A DNA stretch of 54,338 nucleotides, from the NCBI RefSeq assembly GCF_050459865.1, contig NZ_JBCMNM010000066.1:1-54338 (forward strand), in the 5' to 3' direction. This DNA comes from Rummeliibacillus pycnus_B. GTDB taxonomy: Bacteria > Bacillota > Bacilli > Bacillales_A > Planococcaceae. A program made the position numbers and the translations under genes. Below are positions 41,068 through 50,418 of the stretch, piece by piece. The first letter of the stretch is position 1, and every line of letters begins with the position of its first letter. The notes below the pieces were generated by a model. It saw only the letters and a list, made by a program, of their open reading frames with translations. It had not been told where the DNA came from and made no database searches.

Positions 41068-43731
41068 TTAAATAGATTTTACATAATTATACACAGAATC
41101 CAAAGCTTCTACCAATTTAGAGCCATCTTTTGCTCCAGCCATCGCCATATCAGGACGACCGCCGCCTTTTCCACCGCAAAGTTCAGCTACATGTTTGACG
41201 ATATTACCAGCATGATAGTTCCCACCAGCTATATCTTTCGTCACACCTGCACAAAGCAAAACTTTATCATCAGAAGTTGCTCCAAGTACAATAATACTAT
41301 TATCCATTTTTTCTTTCAAATCGTCCATTAATTGGCGTAATTGGTTGTTATCTTTTGCTTCTACTTTCTTAGCAAGAACAGTAACATCGCCAATTTGTTG
41401 AGCTGCTGAAAGGATATTAGATGCTTGAGCACCGGCAATTTTAGCTGAAAGTGAAGTATTTTCACGTTGTTGTTCTTTTAATTCATGCTGTAAACTTTCA
41501 ACACGAGTAACTAAGTCTTTAGGATTTGATTTTAACAGGTTAGCTGTTTGTTCAAGAATATGTTGTTCTTCTTTAGCTGCAAGGTATGCTGCTTGACCTG
41601 TAACGGCTTCGATACGTCGAGTACCAGCACCAATACCACCTTCAGAAACAATTTTGAAGAAACCAATTTCAGAAGAACATTTAACGTGAATACCACCGCA
41701 AAGTTCGATTGAGTAATCAGATACTTGAACAACTCGTACTACATCACCATATTTTTCACCGAATAAAGCCATAGCTCCCATTGCTTTTGCATCTGAAATT
41801 GACATTTCTTCGATTACTACAGGAATGTCTTCCCATACTTTTTCATTGACACTACGTTCAATTGCTTCTAGCTCTTCTTTTGTAACTGCTCCGAAGTGTG
41901 AGAAGTCAAAACGTAAACGATCTGGACCTACATATGAACCAGCTTGGTTTACATGATCACCTAGTGTATCTTTTAATGCACGTTGTAAAAGGTGAGTTGC
42001 TGTGTGGTTTTTGACTGTTAAATTACGCTCAGCGCGATCTACTTTTGCCAATACCGCGTCTTCAACATTCATTTCACCAGATTCGATAATGACTGTATGC
42101 AAAGGTTGACCATTTGGTGCTTTTTGAACATCTTTCACAAATGCTGTAAATGAATCATTTGAAATGGTACCGTGATCAGCAATTTGTCCACCCATTTCAG
42201 CATAGAATGGTGTTTCAGCTAAAATAACTAATACTTCTTCACCTTCTGAAGCTGTTTTAGCCTCTTGACCACCTACAACCATTGCAGAAACTGTTGTATG
42301 GGCTTCTAATGATTCAAAACCAACAAATTTACTTGGTTGAGTTAAGTTAGCTAATACTTCAGATTGGACATGCATTGAGTCAACATCTTGGCGTGCATTA
42401 CGGGCACGTTGACGTTGTGCCTCCATTTCAGCTTCGAAGCCATCTTCATCAACTGTCATTCCAACTTCTTCTGCATATTCTTCTGTAAGTTCTACTGGGA
42501 AGCCGTACGTATCATATAAACGGAATGCATCTCTTCCTGGAATGACTGTGTCACCTTTTGCTTTTTGTGCTTCAACCACTTCGTTAAAAATAGCTAAACC
42601 ATCATGAAGTGTTTCATGGAAACGTACTTCTTCGTTTTTAATTACACGAGCGATAAATTCTGCTTTTTCTTTTACTTCTGGGTAGAAGTCTACCATAATG
42701 CTGCCAACTGTTGGTACTAGTTCGAACATAAATGGTTTTTCGATACCAATTTGTTTTGCATAACGAACTGCGCGACGCAATAAACGACGTAACACATAGC
42801 CGCGCCCTTCATTTGAAGGAAGTGCGCCATCACCGATAGCAAATGCGACTGTACGAATATGGTCAGCAATTACTTTAAATGGTGTGTTGATATCTTCATC
42901 GCTACCGAAAATTTCACTTAAATCAATTTCACCAGGACGTTTGTAATTTCGATTTGCAAATCCCTCGATTTTTTCGATGATTGGCATGAATAAATCAGTA
43001 TCAAAGTTAGTAGGAACATCTTGTACAACAGAAGCCATACGTTCTAGTCCCATACCTGTATCTATGTTTTGTTTTGGTAGTGGAGTGTATGTGCCATCTG
43101 GGTTATGGTTAAATTGAGAGAACACTAAGTTCCATATTTCAAGATAACGTTCATTTTCTCCACCTGGATATAATTCAGGATCTTTTGGATCATTACCGTA
43201 TTTTTCGCCACGGTCATAGAAAATCTCAGAGTTTGGACCACTTGGACCTTCACCTATATCCCAGAAGTTTCCTTCAAGACGGATTAAACGTTCTTCAGGA
43301 ATGCCAATTTCATCTTTCCAAATATCATAAGCTTCTTGGTCTTCCGGATGAATCGTAATTGATAATTTTTCTCCATCAAAGCCCATCCATTTAGGGTCAG
43401 TCAAAAATTCCCAAGCATAGTGAATTGCTTCTTTTTTGAAGTAATCGCCTATTGAGAAATTCCCAAGCATTTCGAAGAATGTATGATGGCGTGCTGTTTT
43501 ACCCACATTTTCAATATCATTTGTACGAATTGCTTTTTGAGCATTTGTAATACGTGGATTTTCAGGAATCACTGAGCCATCAAAGTATTTTTTTAATGTT
43601 GCGACACCAGAGTTAATCCAAAGTAATGATGCATCATTAATTGGGACAAGTGGCATACTTGGTTCTTGTTTATGTTTTTTTCCTTCGAAGAATTCAATGA
43701 ATTTACGACGAATTTCTGCAGATGTTTGCAT
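41068..43731 (-). CDS. alaS: Alanine-tRNA ligase
   Basis: AlaS charges tRNA-Ala and edits mischarged Ser and Gly. The start is ATG 43731 (MQTSAEIRRKFIEFFEGKKH), behind GGAGGAAC; the frame extends 13 codons further. The 887-residue protein has the class II core (RHHTFFEMLGNFSIGDYF, GLERMASV), the editing domain with HTATHLLQRAL and CGGIHVKC, and the C-terminal DHHA1 domain (CGGKGGGRPDMAMAGAKD). The editing motif is usually CGGTH or CGGCH; Ile here is unusual, but the Cys and His ligands remain. A T-box leader precedes it. Confidence 0.97.
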   Translation of the reverse strand: MQTSAEIRRKFIEFFEGKKHKQEPSMPLVPINDASLLWINSGVATLKKYFDGSVIPENPRITNAQKAIRTNDIENVGKTARHHTFFEMLGNFSIGDYFKKEAIHYAWEFLTDPKWMGFDGEKLSITIHPEDQEAYDIWKDEIGIPEERLIRLEGNFWDIGEGPSGPNSEIFYDRGEKYGNDPKDPELYPGGENERYLEIWNLVFSQFNHNPDGTYTPLPKQNIDTGMGLERMASVVQDVPTNFDTDLFMPIIEKIEGFANRNYKRPGEIDLSEIFGSDEDINTPFKVIADHIRTVAFAIGDGALPSNEGRGYVLRRLLRRAVRYAKQIGIEKPFMFELVPTVGSIMVDFYPEVKEKAEFIARVIKNEEVRFHETLHDGLAIFNEVVEAQKAKGDTVIPGRDAFRLYDTYGFPVELTEEYAEEVGMTVDEDGFEAEMEAQRQRARNARQDVDSMHVQSEVLANLTQPSKFVGFESLEAHTTVSAMVVGGQEAKTASEGEEVLVILAETPFYAEMGGQIADHGTISNDSFTAFVKDVQKAPNGQPLHTVIIESGEMNVEDAVLAKVDRAERNLTVKNHTATHLLQRALKDTLGDHVNQAGSYVGPDRLRFDFSHFGAVTKEELEAIERSVNEKVWEDIPVVIEEMSISDAKAMGAMALFGEKYGDVVRVVQVSDYSIELCGGIHVKCSSEIGFFKIVSEGGIGAGTRRIEAVTGQAAYLAAKEEQHILEQTANLLKSNPKDLVTRVESLQHELKEQQRENTSLSAKIAGAQASNILSAAQQIGDVTVLAKKVEAKDNNQLRQLMDDLKEKMDNSIIVLGATSDDKVLLCAGVTKDIAGGNYHAGNIVKHVAELCGGKGGGRPDMAMAGAKDGSKLVEALDSVYNYVKSI

Positions 43732-43794
43732 GAATAGTTCCTCCTTTAATACAATGGCTTTGTTTAACAATACTGTTGATATTTTATCAGTTTA

Positions 43795-43942
43795 GCTACA
43801 GGCGGACGCTTTCCGCGGGCGAACCAACGAGCCTCCTCGTTCGCTACGCTCTCTGTGGGGTCTCGTCAGCTTCGGTTTCCCGCAGGAGTCGCCACCTTTC
43901 GCTTAAGTAAGATGCATTAAAAAAATCAACAATATCCTATAA
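43795..43942 (+). repeat. Fullest copy of the GC-rich dispersed repeat, in the alaS leader
   Basis: This copy begins GCTACAGGCGGACGCTTTCC, contains a hairpin AACGAG/CTCGTT around 43826-43841, then GGGGTCTC and TTTCCCGCAGGAGTCGCC, and ends in the AT-rich segment 43911-43936 also found at 8290-8315. It lies between the T-box terminator and the alaS start, so it becomes part of the alaS mRNA leader. Confidence 0.8.
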
Positions 43943-43954
43943 AACCAAATACAA

Positions 43955-44243
43955 TAAAAAAAACCCTCATCCACTGTAACAGGGACGAAGGTTAATTTTC
44001 GCGGTACCACCCTAATTATAATAGTTCTCACTATTATCTCTTAATTGACCTTAACGCGGTAAACGGCAGTTTTTGACTGCACTCAGGACGAGCTTTTCCA
44101 AAATGGTAGGTGAAGGATCTCTCAGCCAAGGAACCTCTTTCTGTACACTTTCCAAAAAGTACTTTTATCCATCAACGTTTTTAATATAGGGGTTCTTAAA
44201 ATAGTACATTTGCCGAAAACGCTTTGTCTCCGACTTTACTTAT
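43955..44243 (-). promoter_or_regulatory. T-box riboswitch of alaS
   Basis: On the minus strand the conserved T-box sequence AGGGTGGTACCGCG (44000-44013) precedes the terminator at 43962-43993. The upstream 200 bases can form Stem I-type structures (AGAGAGGTTCC region). Uncharged tRNA would stabilise the antiterminator and let alaS be transcribed. The specifier codon was not fixed with confidence; Ala is inferred from the gene downstream. Confidence 0.92.
43962..43993 (-). terminator. T-box terminator
   Basis: On the minus strand AACCTTCGTCC (43983-43993) pairs with GGATGAGGGTT (43962-43972), with two G-U pairs, followed by a run of T residues. Confidence 0.9.
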
Positions 44244-44247
44244 ACTT

Positions 44248-44276
44248 ATTTTAAAAAATGCCAGTCATTATGTCAA
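44248..44276 (-). promoter_or_regulatory. sigmaA promoter of the alaS T-box transcript
   Basis: TTGACA (minus strand, 44271-44276), a 17-base spacer and TAAAAT (44248-44253). The -35 overlaps the recD2 stop codon (44273-44275). Confidence 0.85.
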
Positions 44277-46756
44277 TTCTCATATTCCATAAAGTCATAT
44301 GGACTAATCCCTTTCATACCAATCATCGGATGAATAATATTTACATTCTCTATAGTTAGTATTGCAGGCTCATTGTCAGTTATTTCTTCTATAGCTTCTT
44401 CAGTAACTGGAGATTCTACTCCTGTTTTAAGGGAAGTTACTTCTATAGTTTCTTCATTAGCATTTGTTACTTCAGACATTAGTTGATTATTATTTAAACG
44501 ATCAGCTAGAGAGGTATGCCTTTGCAGGTCATCAGTTCTTTGGAAGCCATAAATGAATGTATCTGGCTCTCCGCAGAGTATTAGGAAGTTCTTTGCTCGA
44601 GTAATGCCTGTATAAAGTAGATTTTTCCTTAGCATTTTAGAATAGCCACGAACAATTGGCATTATGACCATCGGAAACTCACTACCTTGCGATTTATGGA
44701 TCGAACAACAATAAGCCAAAGTTAGCTGATTTAAATCTCCCTTTTGATATGTTACTTCAATACCATCAAAAGAAACCACTAGTAAATCTGTTTTTTCAAT
44801 CGTTTCCTTTGCCTTAATAATTGAAATAACTTCACCCATATCACCATTAAAGACGTTATTGTTTGGTTGATTCACAAGTTGCAAAACTTTATCTCCAATG
44901 CGATAAGTAGTATCTCCAAATGCAATTTCTTTCGTTTTTGCACTCACCTTTGGATTTATAAGTTCTTGTAGTATTTTGTTCATCGCATCAATACCAGCAT
45001 TTCCTCGATACATTGGTGCTAATACTTGTACATCATGAATAGAGAAACCTTTTTTTATCGCACTTTTCACAACTTGACCAACAACATCCGTGATTTGATC
45101 TTGTCCAGATCGAATAAATGATCGGTCACTTGTTTTAGCCGATAAATCTTGAGGTATTTCTCCTTGTTTCATCTGATGCGCAAGTTCTATTATTGAAGAA
45201 CCTTCTGATTGACGATAAACATCTTTTAATTCAACGGTTGGGATTGCCTTTGACGCAAGTAAATCCTTTAATACTTGCCCCGGACCTACTGGAGGTAATT
45301 GATCTTGGTCTCCAACAAAAATCACTTGGCAATCATCATTTAAAGCTTTTAACAACTGATGGGCAAGCCAAGTATCAACCATCGACATTTCATCAACGAT
45401 AATAAGACGACCAGCTACTTCTCTCTCAGTATCTTCATCTTTTTCTTGTCCATTAAAGCCTAATAAACGATGGATTGTCATAGCAGGTAATTCAGTTGAT
45501 TCACTGAGCCGTTTGGCAGCACGTCCTGTTGGTGCAACTAGAACAATTGGAAAATCCTCATCTTTTGCAGCATACTCTTTCGGGTTTAATGATAATCCAT
45601 GCAATTCTGCAAAAACATCAACTATGCCTCTGACAACTGTTGTTTTTCCGGTACCTGGCCCCCCTGTTAAAATCATCACTGCTGAATTAATCGCTGTTTC
45701 AATTGCTTTGATTTGCGTCTCAGCATACGAAACACCAAAGCGTTCCTCTGCATCGCCAATTCGCTTACGAATTTCGGATGATGGAAATGCTGAGTGTTCT
45801 TTATTTTTTTTAACTAGTTCTGTAATCTTCGTTGCAATACCTATTTCTGAATAGTAAAGAGAAGGCATATAGATTCTTGTTTCTTCACCACATACTTTAC
45901 CATCTTCACCTAGCTCAATAATACATTTCGAAATATCATCATATTCAATTGTGCATCGTTGACTTGTTTCCAATAATACCTTTGCTTCTGGCATAATTTC
46001 TTTAGCATCAAGAAACACATGTCCTTCGGATAATGAAGCGGTATTCAGGAGATGTAAAATAGCTGCTTTAATACGATCTGGATGATTACCGGTTATATGT
46101 AATCTCGCACCAAGCTCATCTGCACGTTGAAATCCAACACCTTCAACGTCTTCAATTAACCGATACGGATTTTTTTGTAACTCTTGCAATGTTTCGCCTT
46201 CATACATTTGGTAGATTTTCACTGCAATTTGCGCACCAAATCCCCATTCGTTTAGTTGAATCATAATACGATCTAGCCCGAGATTTTGTTCGAGTACTGA
46301 ACGAAGGGTCTGCTTTTTGTCTTCTGTTAATCGTGGAATTTCATCTAGTGCATTGGGATTCTCAATAATCACTTTAATCGCATTGGGACCGAGTTTTTTT
46401 ACAATCGTTTCAGCAGTACGATGGCCAATACCAGGAAATAAATCACTAGCTAAATATTGAACGACCCCAGTTTCGGTAGCTGGAATCTCTTTTTCAAAGG
46501 TATCAGCTTGAAACTGTAGGCCGTATTTTGGATGTTGCTTAAGATGGCCTGTATAACGATATAAGGCCTCTTCAGCAACTGAAGGAAAATAACCTGTAAC
46601 GATTATTTCCTTTTCTTTATAATCTGTGTTCGTCTCTTGAATTTTCAATTTAACAATTGAAAACAAATTCTGTGGATTATGAAAAATAGTGACGACAGGT
46701 CGACCGACGATAAAAAGCTGTTCGTCTGTAAATAATGATAAATTTTCAGTCAACAC
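44273..46756 (-). CDS. recD2: ATP-dependent DNA helicase RecD2
   Basis: RecD2 is a 5'-3' helicase not in a RecBC complex; in Bacillus it affects repair and fork progress. The 827-residue protein has an N-terminal OB and helix-hairpin-helix region (ASDLFPGIGHRTAETIVKKL), then a superfamily 1B helicase: TGGPGTGKTTVVRG (Walker A, about 360), IVDEMSMVD (Walker B), GDQDQLPPVGPG and TLAYCCSIHKSQGSEFP. It starts with GTG or TTG behind AGGGGACA. Its 3' end overlaps the alaS promoter. Confidence 0.95.
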   Translation of the reverse strand: MLTENLSLFTDEQLFIVGRPVVTIFHNPQNLFSIVKLKIQETNTDYKEKEIIVTGYFPSVAEEALYRYTGHLKQHPKYGLQFQADTFEKEIPATETGVVQYLASDLFPGIGHRTAETIVKKLGPNAIKVIIENPNALDEIPRLTEDKKQTLRSVLEQNLGLDRIMIQLNEWGFGAQIAVKIYQMYEGETLQELQKNPYRLIEDVEGVGFQRADELGARLHITGNHPDRIKAAILHLLNTASLSEGHVFLDAKEIMPEAKVLLETSQRCTIEYDDISKCIIELGEDGKVCGEETRIYMPSLYYSEIGIATKITELVKKNKEHSAFPSSEIRKRIGDAEERFGVSYAETQIKAIETAINSAVMILTGGPGTGKTTVVRGIVDVFAELHGLSLNPKEYAAKDEDFPIVLVAPTGRAAKRLSESTELPAMTIHRLLGFNGQEKDEDTEREVAGRLIIVDEMSMVDTWLAHQLLKALNDDCQVIFVGDQDQLPPVGPGQVLKDLLASKAIPTVELKDVYRQSEGSSIIELAHQMKQGEIPQDLSAKTSDRSFIRSGQDQITDVVGQVVKSAIKKGFSIHDVQVLAPMYRGNAGIDAMNKILQELINPKVSAKTKEIAFGDTTYRIGDKVLQLVNQPNNNVFNGDMGEVISIIKAKETIEKTDLLVVSFDGIEVTYQKGDLNQLTLAYCCSIHKSQGSEFPMVIMPIVRGYSKMLRKNLLYTGITRAKNFLILCGEPDTFIYGFQRTDDLQRHTSLADRLNNNQLMSEVTNANEETIEVTSLKTGVESPVTEEAIEEITDNEPAILTIENVNIIHPMIGMKGISPYDFMEYEN

Positions 46757-46772
46757 TGTCCCCTTCTTTCAA

Positions 46773-47432
46773 TTAGTTCTTTTTCATCGCAAGCATGTCA
46801 TGAATATAACGAGCCTGATCAAATTCAGGTTGTAATGTAAATGCTTGTTTTAGATGATACATGGCATCATCAATTCGCTCGGTTGAAACGGCGTATAAAA
46901 CACCTAAATTATAGTGCGCATCCGCATTATTCCAGTCTTCATCGATAACAAACTGTAATTCTTTTTCTGCCGGTTCAAATAATTCTAATGTACAGAGCAT
47001 AATGCCATACGCCAGTCTAATTTGTAAATCTTGTGGTGCAAGTTCTGTCGCACGTTGCATATAAGGTAAGCCAAGTTTTAGTTGTCCTTCATGTTCAAAG
47101 CTTTTCCCTAACATATAATAAGCATCTGCACCTTCAATTCCATTGCGAATAGATTTTTCATATAATTTAGCAGCTTCTAAATAGCGTTCAGAATTAAAGT
47201 ATAGATTAGCTAATCCATAATAAGCTGTGGCTGCATTTTCATCTAATGTTAATGCTTTTTGAAAAAAGCGTTCTGCTCGTTCAATATCATCCATTGAAGC
47301 AAGTAAATTACCAAAATTAATGTAACCTACTGGATTATTAGGATCTTCGTCAATTGCTTGTGTAAATGCTTTTGCAGCATCTTCGTATCGTTTTTCTTGA
47401 ATGGCTTTTACGCCTTCTTCGTTAAAATCCAC
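46773..47432 (-). CDS. yrrB: Tetratricopeptide repeat protein (YrrB-like)
   Basis: The 219-residue protein is made of about six tetratricopeptide repeats (for example DPNNPVGYINFGNLLASMDD, NAATAYYGLANLYFNSERYL, NADAHYNLGVLYAVSTE), a scaffold for protein contacts. The start is taken as GTG 47432, seven bases after GAGGTG; a GTG three codons upstream overlaps the site. B. subtilis YrrB is at the same place between recD2 and mnmA. The partner is unknown; its position suggests a link to tRNA thiolation or RecD2. Confidence 0.88.
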   Translation of the reverse strand: MDFNEEGVKAIQEKRYEDAAKAFTQAIDEDPNNPVGYINFGNLLASMDDIERAERFFQKALTLDENAATAYYGLANLYFNSERYLEAAKLYEKSIRNGIEGADAYYMLGKSFEHEGQLKLGLPYMQRATELAPQDLQIRLAYGIMLCTLELFEPAEKELQFVIDEDWNNADAHYNLGVLYAVSTERIDDAMYHLKQAFTLQPEFDQARYIHDMLAMKKN

Positions 47433-47446
47433 TTTTTTCACCTCTA

Positions 47447-48568
47447 TTAACCAACATATGTTAGTCTTTCACCATTATTAAATACTTCATCGATGGTTGC
47501 GCCACCTAGACATTCGTCTCCATCATATAAAACAACTGATTGTCCTGGTGTAATTGCACGTGTTGGTTCACTAAAGGTTACAAGCCATTTATCATCACCG
47601 ACAATTTCAACTTCTACTGGAACGTCTTTTTGTCGATAACGGAATTTTGCAGTTACATTAAATTTCTTTGGCATTTCGCGATTTGTTGTAAAACTTGTTT
47701 TCACTGCAGTTAAACTTGTAGAGAAAAGTTTGTCATTATAGAAGTTTTGTCCAACTAACAAGACATTTCTTTCTAAATCTTTTCCTAATACAAACCATGG
47801 ATCACCATCTCCACCAATACCAAGACCGTGACGTTGTCCAATTGTGTAATACATTAGACCATCGTGCTTGCCCATTACTTTACCATCAAATGTTTCCATA
47901 TTACCAGGTTGAGCAGGTAAGTATTGGCTTAGGAATTGTTTGAAATTACGTTCACCGATAAAGCAAATACCAGTAGAATCCTTTTTCTTAGCTGTTGCTA
48001 GATCTGCTTCTTCTGCAATTTCACGAACTCGTGGTTTTTCTAACTCACCAATTGGAAACATCACTTTAGACAGTTGTTCTTGTGATAATTGGTTTAAGAA
48101 ATACGTTTGGTCTTTGTTTTGATCGATTCCACGTAACATTCTCGTTTCACCATCACGCACCTCTACTCGAGCATAGTGGCCTGTTGCAACGTAATCAGCA
48201 CCTAGTTTCAAAGCATGTTCTAGAAATGCTTTGAATTTGATTTCCTTATTACACATTACATCTGGATTTGGTGTACGACCTGCTTTATATTCTTCTAAAA
48301 AGTAAGTAAATACTTTATCCCAATATTGTTTTTCAAAATTTACCGCATAGTACGGGATGCCAATTTGATTACAAACTTTGATAACATCTTCATAATCCTC
48401 TGTAGCTGTACAAACACCGTTTTCATCTGTATCATCCCAGTTTTTCATGAAGATTCCAATTACGTCGTAACCTTGTTTTTTTAGTAAATAAGCCGTTACA
48501 GAAGAATCGACTCCTCCAGACATTCCGACAACAACACGTGTTTGTGAGGGGTCCTTTGTTACGTTCAT
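47447..48568 (-). CDS. mnmA: tRNA-specific 2-thiouridylase MnmA
   Basis: MnmA makes s2U34 in tRNA for Lys, Glu and Gln. The start is ATG 48568 (MNVTKDPSQTRVVVG), behind AAAAGGTG. The 373-residue protein has the PP-loop GMSGGVDSS, catalytic Cys in PDVMCNKEIKF and STGICFIGER, and a beta-barrel C-terminus. It lies 19 bases downstream of its sulfur donor gene yrvO, the arrangement that in Bacillus replaces the longer Tus relay. Confidence 0.97.
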   Translation of the reverse strand: MNVTKDPSQTRVVVGMSGGVDSSVTAYLLKKQGYDVIGIFMKNWDDTDENGVCTATEDYEDVIKVCNQIGIPYYAVNFEKQYWDKVFTYFLEEYKAGRTPNPDVMCNKEIKFKAFLEHALKLGADYVATGHYARVEVRDGETRMLRGIDQNKDQTYFLNQLSQEQLSKVMFPIGELEKPRVREIAEEADLATAKKKDSTGICFIGERNFKQFLSQYLPAQPGNMETFDGKVMGKHDGLMYYTIGQRHGLGIGGDGDPWFVLGKDLERNVLLVGQNFYNDKLFSTSLTAVKTSFTTNREMPKKFNVTAKFRYRQKDVPVEVEIVGDDKWLVTFSEPTRAITPGQSVVLYDGDECLGGATIDEVFNNGERLTYVG

Positions 48569-48587
48569 ATATTTCACCTTTTTTCTG

Positions 48588-49730
48588 TTATTTCACTAAG
48601 CGTTTTACGATTTCAATCGTTTTTTCTACAGCTGTTTGGATGTCCTCCAATGTTAGACCATAACCAAAGCTAAAGCGGATAGAGTTGCGTAGTTCATTTG
48701 CGTCTTTTCCGAACATAGCAACAAGCACATGTGAAGGATCAATAGAACCAGCTGTACATGCAGAACCACTTGAAGCAGCAATTCCTGCTATATCTAAATT
48801 AACTAAGAATGATTCGACATCCATTCCTGGAAAACTAATATTTAATACATGAGGTAAATAGTGAATTTCATCACCATTTACATGATAAGTAATATCTGCT
48901 TCGTCTAATGCTTTTAAGAACGTTGTCCGGAAATTGTCAAATTGAAGTTGTTTTTCTTCAAAATTTTGTTGTGCAATTTTCGTAGCTTCTGCAAAACCAA
49001 CAATTGCTGGCACGTTTTCGGTACCTGCACGACGTTTACGTTCTTGTTCACCTCCAAAAATAATTGGATGAATTTTAGCATTATCTCTTTGATATAAAAA
49101 CCCTAAACCTTTTGGTCCATTTAATTTATGTGATGAAACAGAAAGCAAATCGACTTGAAGTTCATCAACATTAATTTTTTGAATTCCAAATGCTTGAACA
49201 GCATCCGTATGGAAACTTGCTTGATGGTCTTTTAATATTGCACCAATTTCTTTTATTGGTTGTAAAGTACCAACTTCGTTATTGCCAAGCATAACCGTTA
49301 CTAAAATAGTATCATCACGAAGAGCACTTTTTAAATCATCCAGTGATATCAACCCTTTGTTATTAACTGGAAGATAAGTCACTTCAAAACCTTCATTTTC
49401 TAGTTGCTGACAAGTATGAAGTACTGCATGATGCTCGATTTGAGTTGTTATAATATGACGACCCTCAGCACATCTAGCATGTGCTGTACCAGCGATTGCT
49501 AAGTTATCTGCTTCACTTCCACCACTTGTAAAAATGATTTCTTGATCCTTTGCGCCAATCGCACCAGCTATAACAGTTCTAGCTTCGTCCAAATATTTAC
49601 GAGCATGTCGACCAATGCTATGAATACTCGATGGGTTACCAAATACTTCTCCCATTACTTCCGCCATCTTTTCAATTACAGCAGGATGCATAGGAGAAGT
49701 AGCTGCATGGTCAAGATATATTTCTTTCAT
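48588..49730 (-). CDS. yrvO: Cysteine desulfurase (YrvO, IscS-type)
   Basis: YrvO takes sulfur from cysteine and gives it to MnmA. The 380-residue PLP enzyme opens MKEIYLDHAATSPMHPAVIE and has GGSEADNLA, the PLP Lys in SVSSHKLNGPKGLG and the active Cys in GSACTAGS. The ATG follows AAAAGGAGA. It lies 14 bases after cymR and before mnmA, as in Bacillus. Confidence 0.95.
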   Translation of the reverse strand: MKEIYLDHAATSPMHPAVIEKMAEVMGEVFGNPSSIHSIGRHARKYLDEARTVIAGAIGAKDQEIIFTSGGSEADNLAIAGTAHARCAEGRHIITTQIEHHAVLHTCQQLENEGFEVTYLPVNNKGLISLDDLKSALRDDTILVTVMLGNNEVGTLQPIKEIGAILKDHQASFHTDAVQAFGIQKINVDELQVDLLSVSSHKLNGPKGLGFLYQRDNAKIHPIIFGGEQERKRRAGTENVPAIVGFAEATKIAQQNFEEKQLQFDNFRTTFLKALDEADITYHVNGDEIHYLPHVLNISFPGMDVESFLVNLDIAGIAASSGSACTAGSIDPSHVLVAMFGKDANELRNSIRFSFGYGLTLEDIQTAVEKTIEIVKRLVK

Positions 49731-49744
49731 GATAAAATCTCCTT

Positions 49745-50164
49745 TTAAATGTAAAACATATAACCATCATCATTTTGTTCTTCTGTATAACTTGCTAAAT
49801 CGTCAAGAGTTGTTGTTTCTAGTACATCTTTTACTGCGTCACGAACACGTAGCCATAGCTCTCGTTGTGGTGGTGCTTCCTCTTCAATTCCCTCTACAGG
49901 TTGAATCGGTCCTTCCAATACTTTAATAACATCAGCTGACGAAATCAAATGCGGTGCTTTTGATAGCATATAACCGCCATATGCGCCACGAACACTTTTA
50001 ACAAGTCCTGAGTTTCTAAGTGGAGAAACTAGTTGTTCTAAATATGCTTCTGATAAATTATTTTCTGCTGCAATTTGTCTAAGTGGGATCGGTCCTTGTC
50101 CATATTGTTTGGCCAATTCAATCATAATTGTTAGGCCATAACGCCCTTTTGTTGATATTTTCAT
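49745..50164 (-). CDS. cymR: Rrf2-family cysteine metabolism repressor CymR
   Basis: CymR with CysK represses sulfur assimilation genes when cysteine is plentiful. The 139-residue Rrf2-type protein opens MKISTKGRYGLTIMIELAKQ, then a winged HTH (PLRQIAAENNLSEAYLEQLV, RGAYGGYMLSK). It has no Cys cluster, as for CymR and unlike IscR. It heads the cymR-yrvO-mnmA run. The ATG follows GAGGTG. Confidence 0.94.
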   Translation of the reverse strand: MKISTKGRYGLTIMIELAKQYGQGPIPLRQIAAENNLSEAYLEQLVSPLRNSGLVKSVRGAYGGYMLSKAPHLISSADVIKVLEGPIQPVEGIEEEAPPQRELWLRVRDAVKDVLETTTLDDLASYTEEQNDDGYMFYI

Positions 50165-50296
50165 ATATACACCTCTAAAATTAGCTATTTGTCTAGATTA
50201 AAGTATAGCATATTTCCTTTCATTCTACTCGGGAATGATTTATGATTATTGTTACGAGTTATCGAAAAATACTTGATTCATGAACTGTGATTTGCC

Positions 50297-50335
50297 CCAT
50301 CTTCTAACGAAGAGTCGCCCTTTCACTTCAATTAG
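50297..50335. repeat. Possible remnant of the dispersed repeat
   Basis: GAAGAGTCGCCCTTTCACTT in the cymR-rarA gap resembles GCAGGAGTCGCCACCTTTCGCTT of the 43795 copy. It is short and diverged, so it is only a candidate. Confidence 0.3.
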
Positions 50336-50418
50336 TTGCATAAAAACAACAATTTCATATCAAAGTAGCTATAGAAAAAATATTAACAACGTATATTCTC
50401 AAGAAAGAGGGGGTCAAC

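Noticed and set aside
43795..43942. Insertion sequence
   Set aside because: There is no transposase frame and no clear terminal inverted repeats; it fits a short dispersed repeat.
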